Source: an uncultured Alphaproteobacteria bacterium (lineage in GTDB: Bacteria > Pseudomonadota > Alphaproteobacteria > Methylaequorales > Methylaequoraceae). From it: a DNA stretch of 56,000 nt. The notes under the pieces were generated by a model, which was given only the letters and a program-made list of their open reading frames with translations, was not told where the DNA came from and did not search any database. Where the stretch lies: the NCBI GenBank assembly GCA_902547955.1, contig CACCPY010000005.1, positions 1-56,000 on the forward strand, given 5' to 3'. Within the stretch, counting starts at the first letter, position 1. Each line of letters opens with the position of its first letter. Shown here one piece after another: positions 1-8,642 of this stretch. The translations under genes and the position numbers were made by a program.

Positions 1-653
1 AATTCTTTGAATGGGGAAATGAGATTTCTATTTGACGAAGTGTGATTGTTTTTAGAAGGAATAACGAAAATAATTAAAATCATTAAAAAAAAAATAATTA
101 TTGAAACTAATAAAAATACCTGCTCCCAGTTAAAGTATAGTGTTAAGTAAAGTGATCCTGCACCAGCCAATAGCCCCCCTATTCTATAACCAAATTGTGT
201 CATAGCTGCGCCTGCTCCTTGAGAATCATCATCTAATATTTCAATCCTGTAGGCGTCCACAACAATGTCTTGACTAGCTGAAAAAAATGAAACTAATAAA
301 GCAAAAATCGCAGTTGTATGAAGATTATTTACTGGATCGCTGTATCCAAGAAAAATAATAAACAGCGTAAGGTTTAACTGGATTAATAAAAGCCAAGATT
401 TTCTCTGACCTAAAAATTTATGTAAATAAGGAACATTGTAATTATCTAAAAGTGGAGCCCATAAAAATTTTAAACTCCAAGGGATCTGTGTCAGGGCAAA
501 GAGGCCAATTGTAGAAATATCTATGTTCTCTCTAGTTAACCAAATAAAGAGTGTGGAAAGTATTAAATATAACGGAATTCCACTGGAAATACCCATCACA
601 AAAATTAAGATTTGGTTTTTATTACAATATAATTTTAAAAAGTTTCCAAACAT
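1..653 (-). CDS. AmpG-like MFS permease, N-terminal part (truncated by window edge)
   Basis: The minus-strand frame opens with ATG at 653 and stays open for 217 codons to the left edge, so the C-terminal half is outside the window. The N-terminus has a GIPLYL segment, then an IGLFAL helix, then KFLWAPLLD. This matches the AmpG/PAT branch of the major facilitator superfamily, whose members import muropeptides (AmpG) or acetyl-CoA across the inner membrane. Several hydrophobic helices follow, with a SQDIVVDAYR segment that is also typical of AmpG-type proteins. It is divergent from the small gene starting at 693, with a 39-bp spacer. A role in peptidoglycan recycling is inferred from family only; no recycling genes lie beside it. 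Confidence 0.75.
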   Translation of the reverse strand, partial: MFGNFLKLYCNKNQILIFVMGISSGIPLYLILSTLFIWLTRENIDISTIGLFALTQIPWSLKFLWAPLLDNYNVPYLHKFLGQRKSWLLLIQLNLTLFIIFLGYSDPVNNLHTTAIFALLVSFFSASQDIVVDAYRIEILDDDSQGAGAAMTQFGYRIGGLLAGAGSLYLTLYFNWEQVFLLVSIIIFFLMILIIFVIPSKNNHTSSNRNLISPFKE

Positions 654-692
654 TTTTGTTGAATTTTTATTATTTAATACAATAATAATAAT

Positions 693-1085
693 ATGAGAAT
701 ATTACTTTGCTGTATATATATATTAACTGTCGGAATAATTTCGAAAGATTCTAAGTCCGATGATCATAAAATTCCAAATCTTATAGGTACGTGGGAGGGA
801 GTTAATAAGACTCTTTCCGAGTTACGTGGTTACAAAGCTTGGGAGAAAAAAGTTGAAATAACTGAACAAAAAGACAGAAGATTTAAAGGCACTTTTTCCT
901 ACACAGACGGTACAAAAAATTTTTTTGGTGTTATTCACCCAGACAATATTACTATAACTTGGGTAGCATCAAATAGTAGAGGATATAACATTGGTAAGCT
1001 ACTGGATAAAAATAACATCAGTGCTTGTTATGTAGAAGCCGGTATAGACGCCACAGCGGGTTGTGCTGATCTAAAGAGAAAATAA
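693..1085 (+). CDS. small hypothetical protein, possibly exported
   Basis: This encodes 130 residues I do not recognise. The first 15 or so residues are hydrophobic (LLCCIYILTVGII), which could be a short signal or anchor sequence, although it is not a clean lipobox. A GTWEG stretch then starts an alternating hydrophobic/polar pattern suggesting a small beta-barrel of the lipocalin-like kind. Two cysteines near the end (SACYVEAG and TAGCAD) could form a disulfide, which would fit a periplasmic location. It stands alone between the divergent MFS gene and the convergent ABC ATPase, whose stop is only 8 bp away. Function is unknown. Confidence 0.6.
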   Translation: MRILLCCIYILTVGIISKDSKSDDHKIPNLIGTWEGVNKTLSELRGYKAWEKKVEITEQKDRRFKGTFSYTDGTKNFFGVIHPDNITITWVASNSRGYNIGKLLDKNNISACYVEAGIDATAGCADLKRK

Positions 1086-1093
1086 CCAGTCCA

Positions 1094-1804
1094 TCAAACT
1101 AAACCCTTAATCAATTTTGTAGGCTTCTTTAACAAAGACGCCCTGTTTCCTTTCCAATGTATCTTCGTGTTCTCTACAACAATAAATTCATCAAAATATT
1201 TAATTGCTCCTTTCACATCAGATGAAACTGCCAATACTGTGATTTTAAGTTTTTTATTTAATTTCTTCACAATGTCAAATATCATATTTGTTTTTACAGG
1301 ATCTAGTCCAGCCGTTGGCTCATCCAATAACAAAAAATTTGGTTGGTGTGATATTGCTCTTGCGATGGCAACTCTTTTCTTCATTCCTCCTGAAAGTTCA
1401 GAAGGGAAGAGATTAGCATCTCGTTTAGATAACCCAACCATTTTAAGTAGAGAAACAGATTTAATGATTAATTCTGATTCTTTTTTTTTTGTAAGACTCT
1501 TAAACATTATATTTTCCCAAACTTTTAAACTATCAAAAAGGGCATCTTTCTCAAAAACCATTCCAATAGATTCATAAACATCGAAAATCTCTTTTGTTTT
1601 TATTGAAACGCCGCTTATCTTGATATCGCCATCAGATATATTAATTAATCCAACTATTGATTTTAATATAGTGCTTTTACCTGATAAACCTTTTCCGATT
1701 AGACAAACAGGTTTATTAGGTAAAACTTTAAATGAGATATCAGACAGAATTTTTTTTTGTTCAAAATCAACATTAACATTTTCTAAAAAAATTGTATTAT
1801 GCAT
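1094..1804 (-). CDS. MlaF-like ABC transporter ATP-binding protein (orphan, degenerate loops)
   Basis: This 236-residue single ATPase domain most resembles MlaF/Ttg2A, which powers retrograde phospholipid transport with MlaE and MlaD at the inner membrane. Walker A is GKGLSGKS (37-44), the signature is LSGGM (137-141) and Walker B is FLLLDEP (157-163). The stretch after Walker A (MVFEKDALFDS) and FPSELSGGM are MlaF-like. Two key positions differ: the Q-loop glutamine is Glu85 and the H-loop histidine is Ser195 (VSSD instead of VSHD). No mlaE or mlaD gene lies next to it. It starts at ATG 1804, only 15 bp from the divergent SUMT gene. Confidence 0.8.
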   Translation of the reverse strand: MHNTIFLENVNVDFEQKKILSDISFKVLPNKPVCLIGKGLSGKSTILKSIVGLINISDGDIKISGVSIKTKEIFDVYESIGMVFEKDALFDSLKVWENIMFKSLTKKKESELIIKSVSLLKMVGLSKRDANLFPSELSGGMKKRVAIARAISHQPNFLLLDEPTAGLDPVKTNMIFDIVKKLNKKLKITVLAVSSDVKGAIKYFDEFIVVENTKIHWKGNRASLLKKPTKLIKGLV

Positions 1805-1819
1805 TAAATAATTTTTACC

Positions 1820-2551
1820 ATGATATTAAACTACTCACATTCTAATATTAAATTTGAAAAAAATACAGTCATTATAGCAGGTGCAGGTCCTGGATCAAAA
1901 AAATTGGTAACATTGAAATTAAAGTTAATACTAAAACTTGCTGACATAATTATATACGATGCTCTAGTAAATAAGAATATTTTAAAGGATTGTAAAGAAA
2001 AGGCACTATTAATATATGCAGGAAAAACAAAAAAAAATTCTTGCACTCAATCAGAAATTAATCATTTAATGGTTAAATATGCAAATTTAGGTAAAAGAGT
2101 TCTTAGACTAAAAGGTGGAGATGTAAGTTTTTTTAGCAGAGCAAGTCAGGAGGTACAATTTTTAAAAGAAAATAAAATTAAATTTAAGGTTTTTACGGCA
2201 ATAACCTCTTCTCAAGCTTCAGTTAGTGAGACTAATCGATTATTTTTTAATAAAAAAAGAACCTGTAATTTTTTTACTGGACATAAAAAAATTAATTCGA
2301 GTTCTAAAGAAGTCGACTACTCAAATATTAGTAAAAATAAAGGTAAAATTTTTATCTATATGGGGATTAGTCAAATTGAAGAAGTTTCAAGAAATCTTCA
2401 AAAAAATCAAATTTCTCCTGATGAAAAAGTTTCTATAGTTAAAAATGCATCACTTAAAAATCAAAAAATTTATATAACAAATTTAAAAGAATGTACTTCA
2501 TTTATAAAAAAAAATAAAATCACCTCGCCTGCTATATTAATCATAAGATAG
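1820..2551 (+). CDS. divergent uroporphyrinogen-III C-methyltransferase-like protein (SUMT/CobA family)
   Basis: SUMT uses SAM to methylate uroporphyrinogen III at C2 and C7 to give precorrin-2 for siroheme or B12. The 243-residue protein shows the family layout: a glycine-rich GAGPG loop (21-25), IIIYDALV, a GKRVLRLKGGD segment (91-101) and a C-terminal YMGISQIEE region. Several conserved positions differ. The family GGDPFxFGRGGEE motif reads GGDVSFFSRASQE, and the PGITS loop reads TAITS (126-130). These changes suggest altered activity or another tetrapyrrole-type substrate. It is followed after 14 bp by the FAD oxidase gene, probably in one transcript. No other siroheme or cobalamin gene is visible. 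Confidence 0.75.
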   Translation: MILNYSHSNIKFEKNTVIIAGAGPGSKKLVTLKLKLILKLADIIIYDALVNKNILKDCKEKALLIYAGKTKKNSCTQSEINHLMVKYANLGKRVLRLKGGDVSFFSRASQEVQFLKENKIKFKVFTAITSSQASVSETNRLFFNKKRTCNFFTGHKKINSSSKEVDYSNISKNKGKIFIYMGISQIEEVSRNLQKNQISPDEKVSIVKNASLKNQKIYITNLKECTSFIKKNKITSPAILIIR

Positions 2552-2565
2552 ATGGCTTTAGTTTT

Positions 2566-3675
2566 ATGAAAACAAATCAAACTGACTTTGAATGCGTGGT
2601 AGTAGGAGCTGGAGTAGTGGGGTTATCTGTTGCCAGGAGCATAGCAAAACGAAACAAACAAGTATTAGTAATAGAAAAAAATAAAAGATTTGGAGAAGAA
2701 ACAAGTTCAAGAAATAGTGGTGTTATTCACGCTGGTATTTATTATCCTAAAAATTCGCTCAAAGCAACTTTTTGTAAGAAAGGGAATTCTGAAATTTATT
2801 CCTATGCTAAAAAACGCGGTATAAATTTTAATAAGTGCGGAAAATTAATCATTGCCAATAGTTCTTATGAAGAAAAAATATTATCACAAATAAAAACAAA
2901 TGCTCAAAAAAATGGAATTATTTTAAAATATAAAAACAAAACACATTTAAAAAAGATTGAACCTAATCTAAATTGTTTTTCAGCTTTATACTCTGAAACT
3001 TCTGGAATAATCGATTCACATGATTTAATGGCAAATTTTATTTTTGATATTGAAGATAAAAAAGGAGAATTAGTTTTTCAAAGCAAAGTTAGTAATGTTA
3101 AAATAGAAAAGAAAAAAATAAAATTTTGTATAAATAATGACAATAATTATTACTCGACCAAGGTTTTAATTAATTGCTCAGGACTTGAAAGTCACTTACT
3201 TGCACAGAACATCAAACAATTAAAGAAATCTTCAATACCAAAAATTATTTTTGTAAAGGGTAGTTATATGAAACTCTCAGGAAAATCTCCTTTTAAAAAA
3301 CTTATATATCCTGTACCAACAAAAAATGGTCTTGGGATCCATTCAACTTTAAATCTTGATGGTCAGACGATTTTTGGTCCAGATGATGAAGTAGTTAAAG
3401 AAATAAATTATAATGTTTTTGATGAAAAAAGATTAAAGTTCTTTAATTCTATTAAAAAATTTTGGCCAGAAATTTCTCTTGACAAGATTACTTGTGATTA
3501 TAGCGGCATCAGAACTAAAGTTAAAAAAAATGACTTCATAATTCAAGATCATTCAGATCATCAGATCAAAGGACTTATAAATTTATTTGGTATAGATTCA
3601 CCTGGGCTAACATCTTCAATTCCAGTAGGTGAATTTGTTGCTGATAAATATATTGATATTTTTAATGACTTATGA
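2566..3675 (+). CDS. LhgO-like FAD-dependent oxidoreductase (L-2-hydroxyglutarate oxidase family)
   Basis: This 369-residue protein has a GxGxxG dinucleotide motif at 14-19 (GAGVVG), an ET-SRNSGVIHAG-IYYP segment diagnostic of the L-2-hydroxyglutarate oxidase/dehydrogenase subgroup of the DAO family, and a C-terminal FGIDSPGLTSS FAD-binding tail. The family oxidises L-2-hydroxyglutarate to 2-oxoglutarate and passes electrons to oxygen or the quinone pool. Length is slightly below the usual 390-420. It overlaps the next gene by 4 bp (ATGA), so it is translationally coupled to the LpxL homologue. Exact substrate is inferred from family similarity. Confidence 0.85.
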   Translation: MKTNQTDFECVVVGAGVVGLSVARSIAKRNKQVLVIEKNKRFGEETSSRNSGVIHAGIYYPKNSLKATFCKKGNSEIYSYAKKRGINFNKCGKLIIANSSYEEKILSQIKTNAQKNGIILKYKNKTHLKKIEPNLNCFSALYSETSGIIDSHDLMANFIFDIEDKKGELVFQSKVSNVKIEKKKIKFCINNDNNYYSTKVLINCSGLESHLLAQNIKQLKKSSIPKIIFVKGSYMKLSGKSPFKKLIYPVPTKNGLGIHSTLNLDGQTIFGPDDEVVKEINYNVFDEKRLKFFNSIKKFWPEISLDKITCDYSGIRTKVKKNDFIIQDHSDHQIKGLINLFGIDSPGLTSSIPVGEFVADKYIDIFNDL

Positions 3676-4523
3676 ATTTATTTTTATATATATTACTAAT
3701 TTTTTTTTACTTTTTCTCTAAGATTATAGGACTGAGACTTTCATCTATATTAGGTGGAATAATTGTGTACTGTTATGGAATTTTTTCACAAAAAAATTCA
3801 ATAGGAATGAAAAACCTAACCATTGTTTTTCCTGAAAAGACTTTAAAAGAAAAAAAAGCTATTTTAGGAAAAATGTGGTTTCACTTTGGTCGAGTAATAG
3901 GTGAATATGCTCACTTAGACAAAATAGACTTTAATGACGAATCTGTTATTAAGATCGAAAAAATAGAAAATTTATTAAACCCTTTACAAAATGGTAACTG
4001 TATTTTTTTCTCAGCTCATATTGGTAATTGGGAGTTGTCCTCACACCCTTTGGTTCAAAATGGATTCGATATCAATTTTATATATAGACCTCCAAATAAT
4101 CATTATGTAGAGAATCTTTTAAAAAAAATACGAAAAAAATATGGAGTTAAATTAATAAAAAAGGGAAATGAAGGTGCCAAAGAGTGCATCAGAGTTTTAA
4201 AAAAAAAAGGAAATCTTGGAATGCTCATTGATCAAAAAATGAATGATGGGATAGCAATAAATTTTTTTGGTAAAGAGGCTATGACAGCTACTGCAATTGC
4301 CAAATTAGCATTAAAATTTAAATCTACTGTTATTCCAGCTTACTGTATAAGAGTTGGTGGTACAAATTTCAAAATAAAATATTTTAAACCAATATTATAT
4401 GAAAAAATAAGAAAGTTAAAGACCGAGAAGAAAATTACTATTCACCTAAACAAATATATAGAAGAATGGATAAAGGAATATCCCGAACAATGGATATGGA
4501 TTCATAATAGGTGGAAAAATTAG
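3672..4523 (+). CDS. lpxL: LpxL/HtrB-family lipid A acyltransferase
   Basis: The 283-residue protein has an N-terminal membrane anchor (LYILLIFFYFFSKIIG) and the acyltransferase HX4E motif at His116-Glu121 (HIGNWE). Further conserved blocks are FIYRPPNN, GMLIDQKMNDG and a C-terminal QWIWIHNRW. These are the hallmarks of late lipid A acyltransferases, which add secondary acyl chains to Kdo-lipid A at the inner membrane. It overlaps the upstream oxidase by 4 bp and its stop overlaps the stop of the convergent ELM1 gene by 4 bp. Whether it is LpxL or LpxM in chain choice cannot be told here. Confidence 0.88.
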   Translation: MNLFLYILLIFFYFFSKIIGLRLSSILGGIIVYCYGIFSQKNSIGMKNLTIVFPEKTLKEKKAILGKMWFHFGRVIGEYAHLDKIDFNDESVIKIEKIENLLNPLQNGNCIFFSAHIGNWELSSHPLVQNGFDINFIYRPPNNHYVENLLKKIRKKYGVKLIKKGNEGAKECIRVLKKKGNLGMLIDQKMNDGIAINFFGKEAMTATAIAKLALKFKSTVIPAYCIRVGGTNFKIKYFKPILYEKIRKLKTEKKITIHLNKYIEEWIKEYPEQWIWIHNRWKN

Positions 4524-5467
4524 AGTTTTAAAATTTGTTTCAACTTATTACCTACTAATTTTGATTCCTCCAATTTTTTATAACTCCATTTATCTAGCTT
4601 TTTGTTGTAAATACGAGTAATTTTATCTTTATTTAAATTTATTTGAAAATTTTTAATTTTTGATTTTATTTTACTAACTGGAATTATGTATGTAGGTTTT
4701 CCTGTCGACAAAGCATCCGAGGTCATGCTTATAGAATCTGCAGTGACAAAAATATAATCAGCTATATTTATTAATTCCCAATAGGGATTGTAAAAATTAT
4801 CAGGAAAAACTAACGATCTTTTTTTTTTACTTTTGAGTATATTATTTTTTAGAGACTGTGGGGTCCTCCTGGAAAAACAATAAACAATTTCTATTTTTTT
4901 TTCTTGATTAATTTTTTGTATTGTTTCCTTAAGATCAGCAAATACAATCTTAGAGCTTTTACCATTGCCACCAATTAAAAACAATACGATCTTAAAATTT
5001 TCATTGAAAAGTTTTGAAATATTTAATAATTGTTTCTTCTTTAAATTAATTTTCTTTCTATCGACTAAAGTTCCTCTTGTGAGGATTAAATTATGTTTAT
5101 TAAAAAACTTTGATGAATCATGTTGTGGAATTATAATTTTACTAAATTCATTTTTTTTAAAGTAAGGATTTAGGATATGAAGATTTGTGCAATTATTAAT
5201 TTTTTTAAATATTAAGTTATAGGGCGCTGCAATACGTCCACAAGAGATTATCAAATCAATTCTTTGTTTTTTGATACCTAAACCAAAAAATAGTTGTATT
5301 AATAGTTTTAAATAAATAAATGAGTTTGGAAAAAAATGAAAAAAACTTTTTTTAATTTTAATGTATTGTAAATTTATTTTTTTAGAGGAAGTTAATTCAT
5401 TTACTACGGAATTACACTGATTTATACTGCTAAGTTTTGTATCTGTAATAACTAGAATTTTAAACAT
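4520..5467 (-). CDS. ELM1-family protein (glycosyltransferase-like fold)
   Basis: These 315 residues match the bacterial relatives of the plant mitochondrial fission factor ELM1, common in alphaproteobacteria. Recognisable blocks are LIISCGR, a long HILNPY segment, FLIGGNGKSSK, an FSRRTP segment and the C-terminal VTADSISMTSDALSTGKPTYIIP. The last resembles the nucleotide-sugar site of GT-B glycosyltransferases. The bacterial function is not established to my knowledge. Here it follows the PAP2-like phosphatase gene with an 8-bp overlap and sits beside lpxL, so a role in lipid A or envelope glycolipids is plausible but inferred. Confidence 0.8.
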   Translation of the reverse strand: MFKILVITDTKLSSINQCNSVVNELTSSKKINLQYIKIKKSFFHFFPNSFIYLKLLIQLFFGLGIKKQRIDLIISCGRIAAPYNLIFKKINNCTNLHILNPYFKKNEFSKIIIPQHDSSKFFNKHNLILTRGTLVDRKKINLKKKQLLNISKLFNENFKIVLFLIGGNGKSSKIVFADLKETIQKINQEKKIEIVYCFSRRTPQSLKNNILKSKKKRSLVFPDNFYNPYWELINIADYIFVTADSISMTSDALSTGKPTYIIPVSKIKSKIKNFQINLNKDKITRIYNKKLDKWSYKKLEESKLVGNKLKQILKL

Positions 5468-6146
5468 TTTTTTTTAAATATAAAAAAACAAAATATTTAT
5501 ACAAAATAGCTAGATAAATCATAAAAATCATTGCAAAAATATTATCACTTAAAAAATGTCCTCCCATAGCAATCCTACACAAACTGACAACTATTCCAAA
5601 AATTAAATTTATTATCAAATAAATTGGGTTTTTAAGAATTATAGTTCCTGTAATAAAGGAAAAGGCTGCGGATGCCTCACCACCAATCCAAGAGCAATTT
5701 TTTTTACACTGATCAGATATTATAAACGGTTTAGCATAAATTTTATCACCTCCAAACTCTTGAATATTAATTGGTCGAGCCCTACCCCAATTATCTTTAA
5801 AGTAAAAGTTGGCAATTAATCCACATCCAATTACTGGGCCAACTATGAAACCTAATAAAATTAATTTTGTCCTTTGTTTTAAAAAAAATACTTTTTTTTT
5901 TTTTTTAATTAATATACCAGTCACAATTAGTAAAAGTGAAAAAACAGAAACAACAACCATTAAATCTTTTAAAAAAGACCTAAGATTTTTAATAAAAATA
6001 TGCTTTTCTGAAATAAATTTTTCTTCGTAAAAAAATAACTTTGAAAAGTGAATATCTAAATTTGGAAATAAAAAAAATAGTAAAACAAAGAAGGCAAAAA
6101 AAAAGGTATTTGTTAATAAGACTTTTTTTAATGAGATAGATTGCAT
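5460..6146 (-). CDS. PAP2-family phosphatase (LpxE/LpxF-like)
   Basis: This 228-residue integral membrane protein has the three PAP2 signatures: KX6RP at Lys117-Pro125 (KDNWGRARP), a GGEAS motif at 155-159 replacing the usual PSGH, and C-R-X5-H-X3-D at 190-201. The CSWIGGEAS form is like the lipid A phosphatases LpxE/LpxF and their alphaproteobacterial relatives, which dephosphorylate lipid A on the periplasmic side of the inner membrane. Five to six hydrophobic helices are apparent. A run of 15 A on the coding strand encodes Lys81-85. The gene lies next to ELM1 and lpxL, which supports an outer-membrane lipid role. PgpB-type activity is an alternative. Confidence 0.8.
   Translation of the reverse strand: MQSISLKKVLLTNTFFFAFFVLLFFLFPNLDIHFSKLFFYEEKFISEKHIFIKNLRSFLKDLMVVVSVFSLLLIVTGILIKKKKKVFFLKQRTKLILLGFIVGPVIGCGLIANFYFKDNWGRARPINIQEFGGDKIYAKPFIISDQCKKNCSWIGGEASAAFSFITGTIILKNPIYLIINLIFGIVVSLCRIAMGGHFLSDNIFAMIFMIYLAILYKYFVFLYLKKNV
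5892..5906. repeat. T15/A15 homopolymer inside the PAP2 gene
   Basis: Fifteen T on the plus strand give A15 on the coding strand, read as five lysines between helix segments. A one-base slip would frameshift the phosphatase before all its catalytic motifs. Confidence 0.9.
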
Positions 6147-6151
6147 TTATA

Positions 6152-6535
6152 TCATTTAAAATTTCTTTTTGGTTTTAGCATGTTTAAATATCTTAATCTC
6201 AAAACTATAATCGCTAATGCAATAATTAAAATAGCAACAGATTCATATACCAATATAGAAGGATCAAGGTCTTTTTTTTGTAAAATTATTAATCTTGATA
6301 TAGCTGTTATAGCAATTATTAAAGGGTAAGTGATCCTAATCTCTTCATTAAGAAGATAGACCCTTATCATTCCCATAACCTCAACATAAATAAAAAGTAA
6401 CAAGAGATCAGCCAAATCAACTTTCTTAGCCATAATCATGGTATAAACTTCATTTAAGAAACCAAACACTGAACCTAGAAGAATTACTAGCACGGCCAAA
6501 ACCTGAATAGATCTTATTATTTTAACAATCTCCAT
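6152..6535 (-). CDS. PsiE-family membrane protein
   Basis: The 127-residue protein has four hydrophobic segments and the family core LLLLFIYVEVMGMIRVY, then EEIRITYPLIIAITAISR. PsiE was named from a phosphate-starvation-inducible gene of E. coli; its biochemical function is unknown. It starts at ATG 6535 and ends 5 bp before the PAP2 start, with a 16-bp gap from the egtE-like gene upstream. It probably belongs to the same leftward transcript. Linkage to phosphate is suggested only by the family name and the neighbouring phosphatase. Confidence 0.82.
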   Translation of the reverse strand: MEIVKIIRSIQVLAVLVILLGSVFGFLNEVYTMIMAKKVDLADLLLLFIYVEVMGMIRVYLLNEEIRITYPLIIAITAISRLIILQKKDLDPSILVYESVAILIIALAIIVLRLRYLNMLKPKRNFK

Positions 6536-6551
6536 ACTCTCAAATATCTAC

Positions 6552-7679
6552 TTACTTTTTAATTAAGTCAATCAAACATTTTTTTAACTTTTTAACTTCT
6601 TCAAACTTATTATAATAATGAAAAGATACTCTTATAACACTGTTTATTTTTTTTTTTTTAAAATAAGGCATCGAAGTTTGTGAATTAGAAATTGAAGTCA
6701 AAATTTTATTTTTTAGTAAATAATTATAAATTGAAGAGGAATTTATCCCTTTTATAGAAAATGTATTTATTCCTATATTTAACTTAGAATTTTCATAAAA
6801 AACTAATTGATTGAAAGATTTCATTTCGTTTAAAAAAAAAGCGCTTAATTTTTTTATTTTTTTTTCAATTTTTTTTATTCCAATTTTATTTACGTTAGCA
6901 ATAGCATTGGATAAGCCAAGCTTTAAAGCTGGAGAATATTCAAAAACTTCAAAGAGTGGTAAATTTTTTTTAATAAAAATTTCTCCTTTTTTTACTGAAC
7001 AATTTTTTATATCTAGAATAAAAGGTGAGAGTTTTTTTTTTATGTTTTTATTTACATATAGAAGTCCTGTTCCTCTTGGTCCCCTTAAATACTTTCTACC
7101 TGAGCCAACTAGGATATCAAATTTTTGTTTTTTTGCATCTATGTTTACTTGACCAATCGACTGACATGCATCAACAACTAAAATTATATTCTTATTAATT
7201 TTTTTTAACAATTTACTAACCTTTTCTATCTCAATTACATCACCGCACTGTGAAGCTATATGACATACAAAAACGATTTTTGTTTTTTTATCTATTTTAT
7301 TTTTTAAATCTTCAAAACAAACTTGGCCATTTGCATTAATCTTGGAAATTTTATAATTAATTTTTTTATTTAAAATACCAATAATGTTACTTCCATATTC
7401 ATTATCTAGGATGACAACATTCTCATCTTTACTAAAATGAGTAGAATTTAAGAAAAAATTCCAAGCATATGTCGAGTTCTGCAAAAAAGAAATCTCTTTT
7501 GGATCACAATTAATCAATTTTGAAGCATTTAAATAAAACTCATTTAATTTATTTTTATACAAATTTTCAGCATTATAACCTCCAACGATATTTTCATAAT
7601 CAAGAAAATCTTTTACAATTTTTTGAGTTTTGTTTGTTAAGTAACTTGAACCAGCATTATTAAAATTAATATAACTCAA
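6552..7679 (-). CDS. egtE: class V PLP-dependent enzyme, EgtE-like (ergothioneine C-S lyase candidate)
   Basis: These 375 residues show the class V aminotransferase fold: INFNNAGSSYL at the start, VVDACQSIGQ around the PLP-binding Asp, and SGRKYLRGPRGTG, where the lysine forms the Schiff base. EgtE removes pyruvate and ammonia from hercynylcysteine sulfoxide to give ergothioneine. The assignment depends on position: it directly follows egtB and egtD. Its start is TTG at 7679, overlapping the egtD stop as TTGA; no in-frame ATG precedes the conserved N-terminus, and a stop lies three codons upstream. A cysteine-desulfurase-like or epimerase-like activity cannot be excluded by sequence alone. 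Confidence 0.78.
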   Translation of the reverse strand: MSYINFNNAGSSYLTNKTQKIVKDFLDYENIVGGYNAENLYKNKLNEFYLNASKLINCDPKEISFLQNSTYAWNFFLNSTHFSKDENVVILDNEYGSNIIGILNKKINYKISKINANGQVCFEDLKNKIDKKTKIVFVCHIASQCGDVIEIEKVSKLLKKINKNIILVVDACQSIGQVNIDAKKQKFDILVGSGRKYLRGPRGTGLLYVNKNIKKKLSPFILDIKNCSVKKGEIFIKKNLPLFEVFEYSPALKLGLSNAIANVNKIGIKKIEKKIKKLSAFFLNEMKSFNQLVFYENSKLNIGINTFSIKGINSSSIYNYLLKNKILTSISNSQTSMPYFKKKKINSVIRVSFHYYNKFEEVKKLKKCLIDLIKK

Positions 7680-8641
7680 ATTCTCTCAACCTTTAGAAAA
7701 AAAACTCCAAAATATTTGTTCTTATCTGTAACAAAATCAATTACATCGTAACCAGATGAATTACATAATTCTTTAAATTCCTTCTCAGAATACTTGTAGG
7801 AATTTTCAGTATGTATTGTTTCACCTTTTTCAAATTTAATTTTTTTATTAGATACATTAACAGTCTGATTTTCTTTACTTATGAGATGCATTTCAATTCT
7901 TTTTTTTTTATCATTAAAATAAGCAAGATGTTCAAAACTATTTGCATCAAATTTAGCTCCAGTTTTCTTATTTATTCCTTTTAAAATATTTTTATTGAAC
8001 TCTGCTGTGATACCCTCTGAATCATTATACGCTTTTTCCATAATTTTTTTATCTTTTCTAATATCAATACCTATTACTAGATAATTGTTTTTTCCAAGAA
8101 TTTTTGCAAATTTTTTTAAAAGTTTTTTAGCGTCATCGGGACAAAAATTGCCTATTGTTGATCCTGGAAAAAAACCTAAGTTTTTACTTTTATGTTCAAT
8201 AATATTTTGTAAAGAACCAAGCTTATTAAAATCAGCACAAATCGCTTTAACTTTTATTTTAGGAAATTTTTTAGCAAGTTCTTTTGCGTTGGTTTTAAGA
8301 AATTCATAACTTATATCAATTGGGATATACTCTTTAGGATTACTTAAAGCTTCTAATAGTTTCCTTACTTTTTTATTTGACCCACTACCAAACTCAATGA
8401 TAGATGCTTTTTCCGGTAAATTCTTTTTAAAAACATTCTTTTGATCAAGAATTTCTAGCTCTGACCTAGTTGGATAGTAATCATCAAGATTAGTAATCAT
8501 TTCAAAAAGTTTAGATCCATTTTCGTCATATAAATGTTTTGAATTAATTTTTTTTTGAGGAGAGCTTTTAAGATTATCAACAATTTCTTTGTCTTCAAAA
8601 AAACTACTTTCAATGAAATTATAAAAATTTAAATTTTCCAT
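7676..8641 (-). CDS. egtD: L-histidine N-alpha-methyltransferase EgtD
   Basis: EgtD adds three methyl groups to the histidine amino nitrogen, making hercynine from SAM. The 321-residue protein has the family's YYPTR element (55-59), the SAM loop FGSGSNKK (84-91), FPGSTIGNF and the DSEGITAEFNKNIL segment that contacts histidine. Length matches the family's usual size of about 320. It starts at ATG 8641, one base after the egtB stop, and overlaps the next gene by 4 bp, giving a tightly coupled egtB-egtD-egtE unit. Confidence 0.95.
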   Translation of the reverse strand: MENLNFYNFIESSFFEDKEIVDNLKSSPQKKINSKHLYDENGSKLFEMITNLDDYYPTRSELEILDQKNVFKKNLPEKASIIEFGSGSNKKVRKLLEALSNPKEYIPIDISYEFLKTNAKELAKKFPKIKVKAICADFNKLGSLQNIIEHKSKNLGFFPGSTIGNFCPDDAKKLLKKFAKILGKNNYLVIGIDIRKDKKIMEKAYNDSEGITAEFNKNILKGINKKTGAKFDANSFEHLAYFNDKKKRIEMHLISKENQTVNVSNKKIKFEKGETIHTENSYKYSEKEFKELCNSSGYDVIDFVTDKNKYFGVFFLKVERI

Positions 8642-8642
8642 A

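Noticed and set aside
1167-1577. 136-codon plus-strand open frame
   Set aside because: It is antisense to the MlaF-like ATPase, whose Walker and signature motifs are evident.
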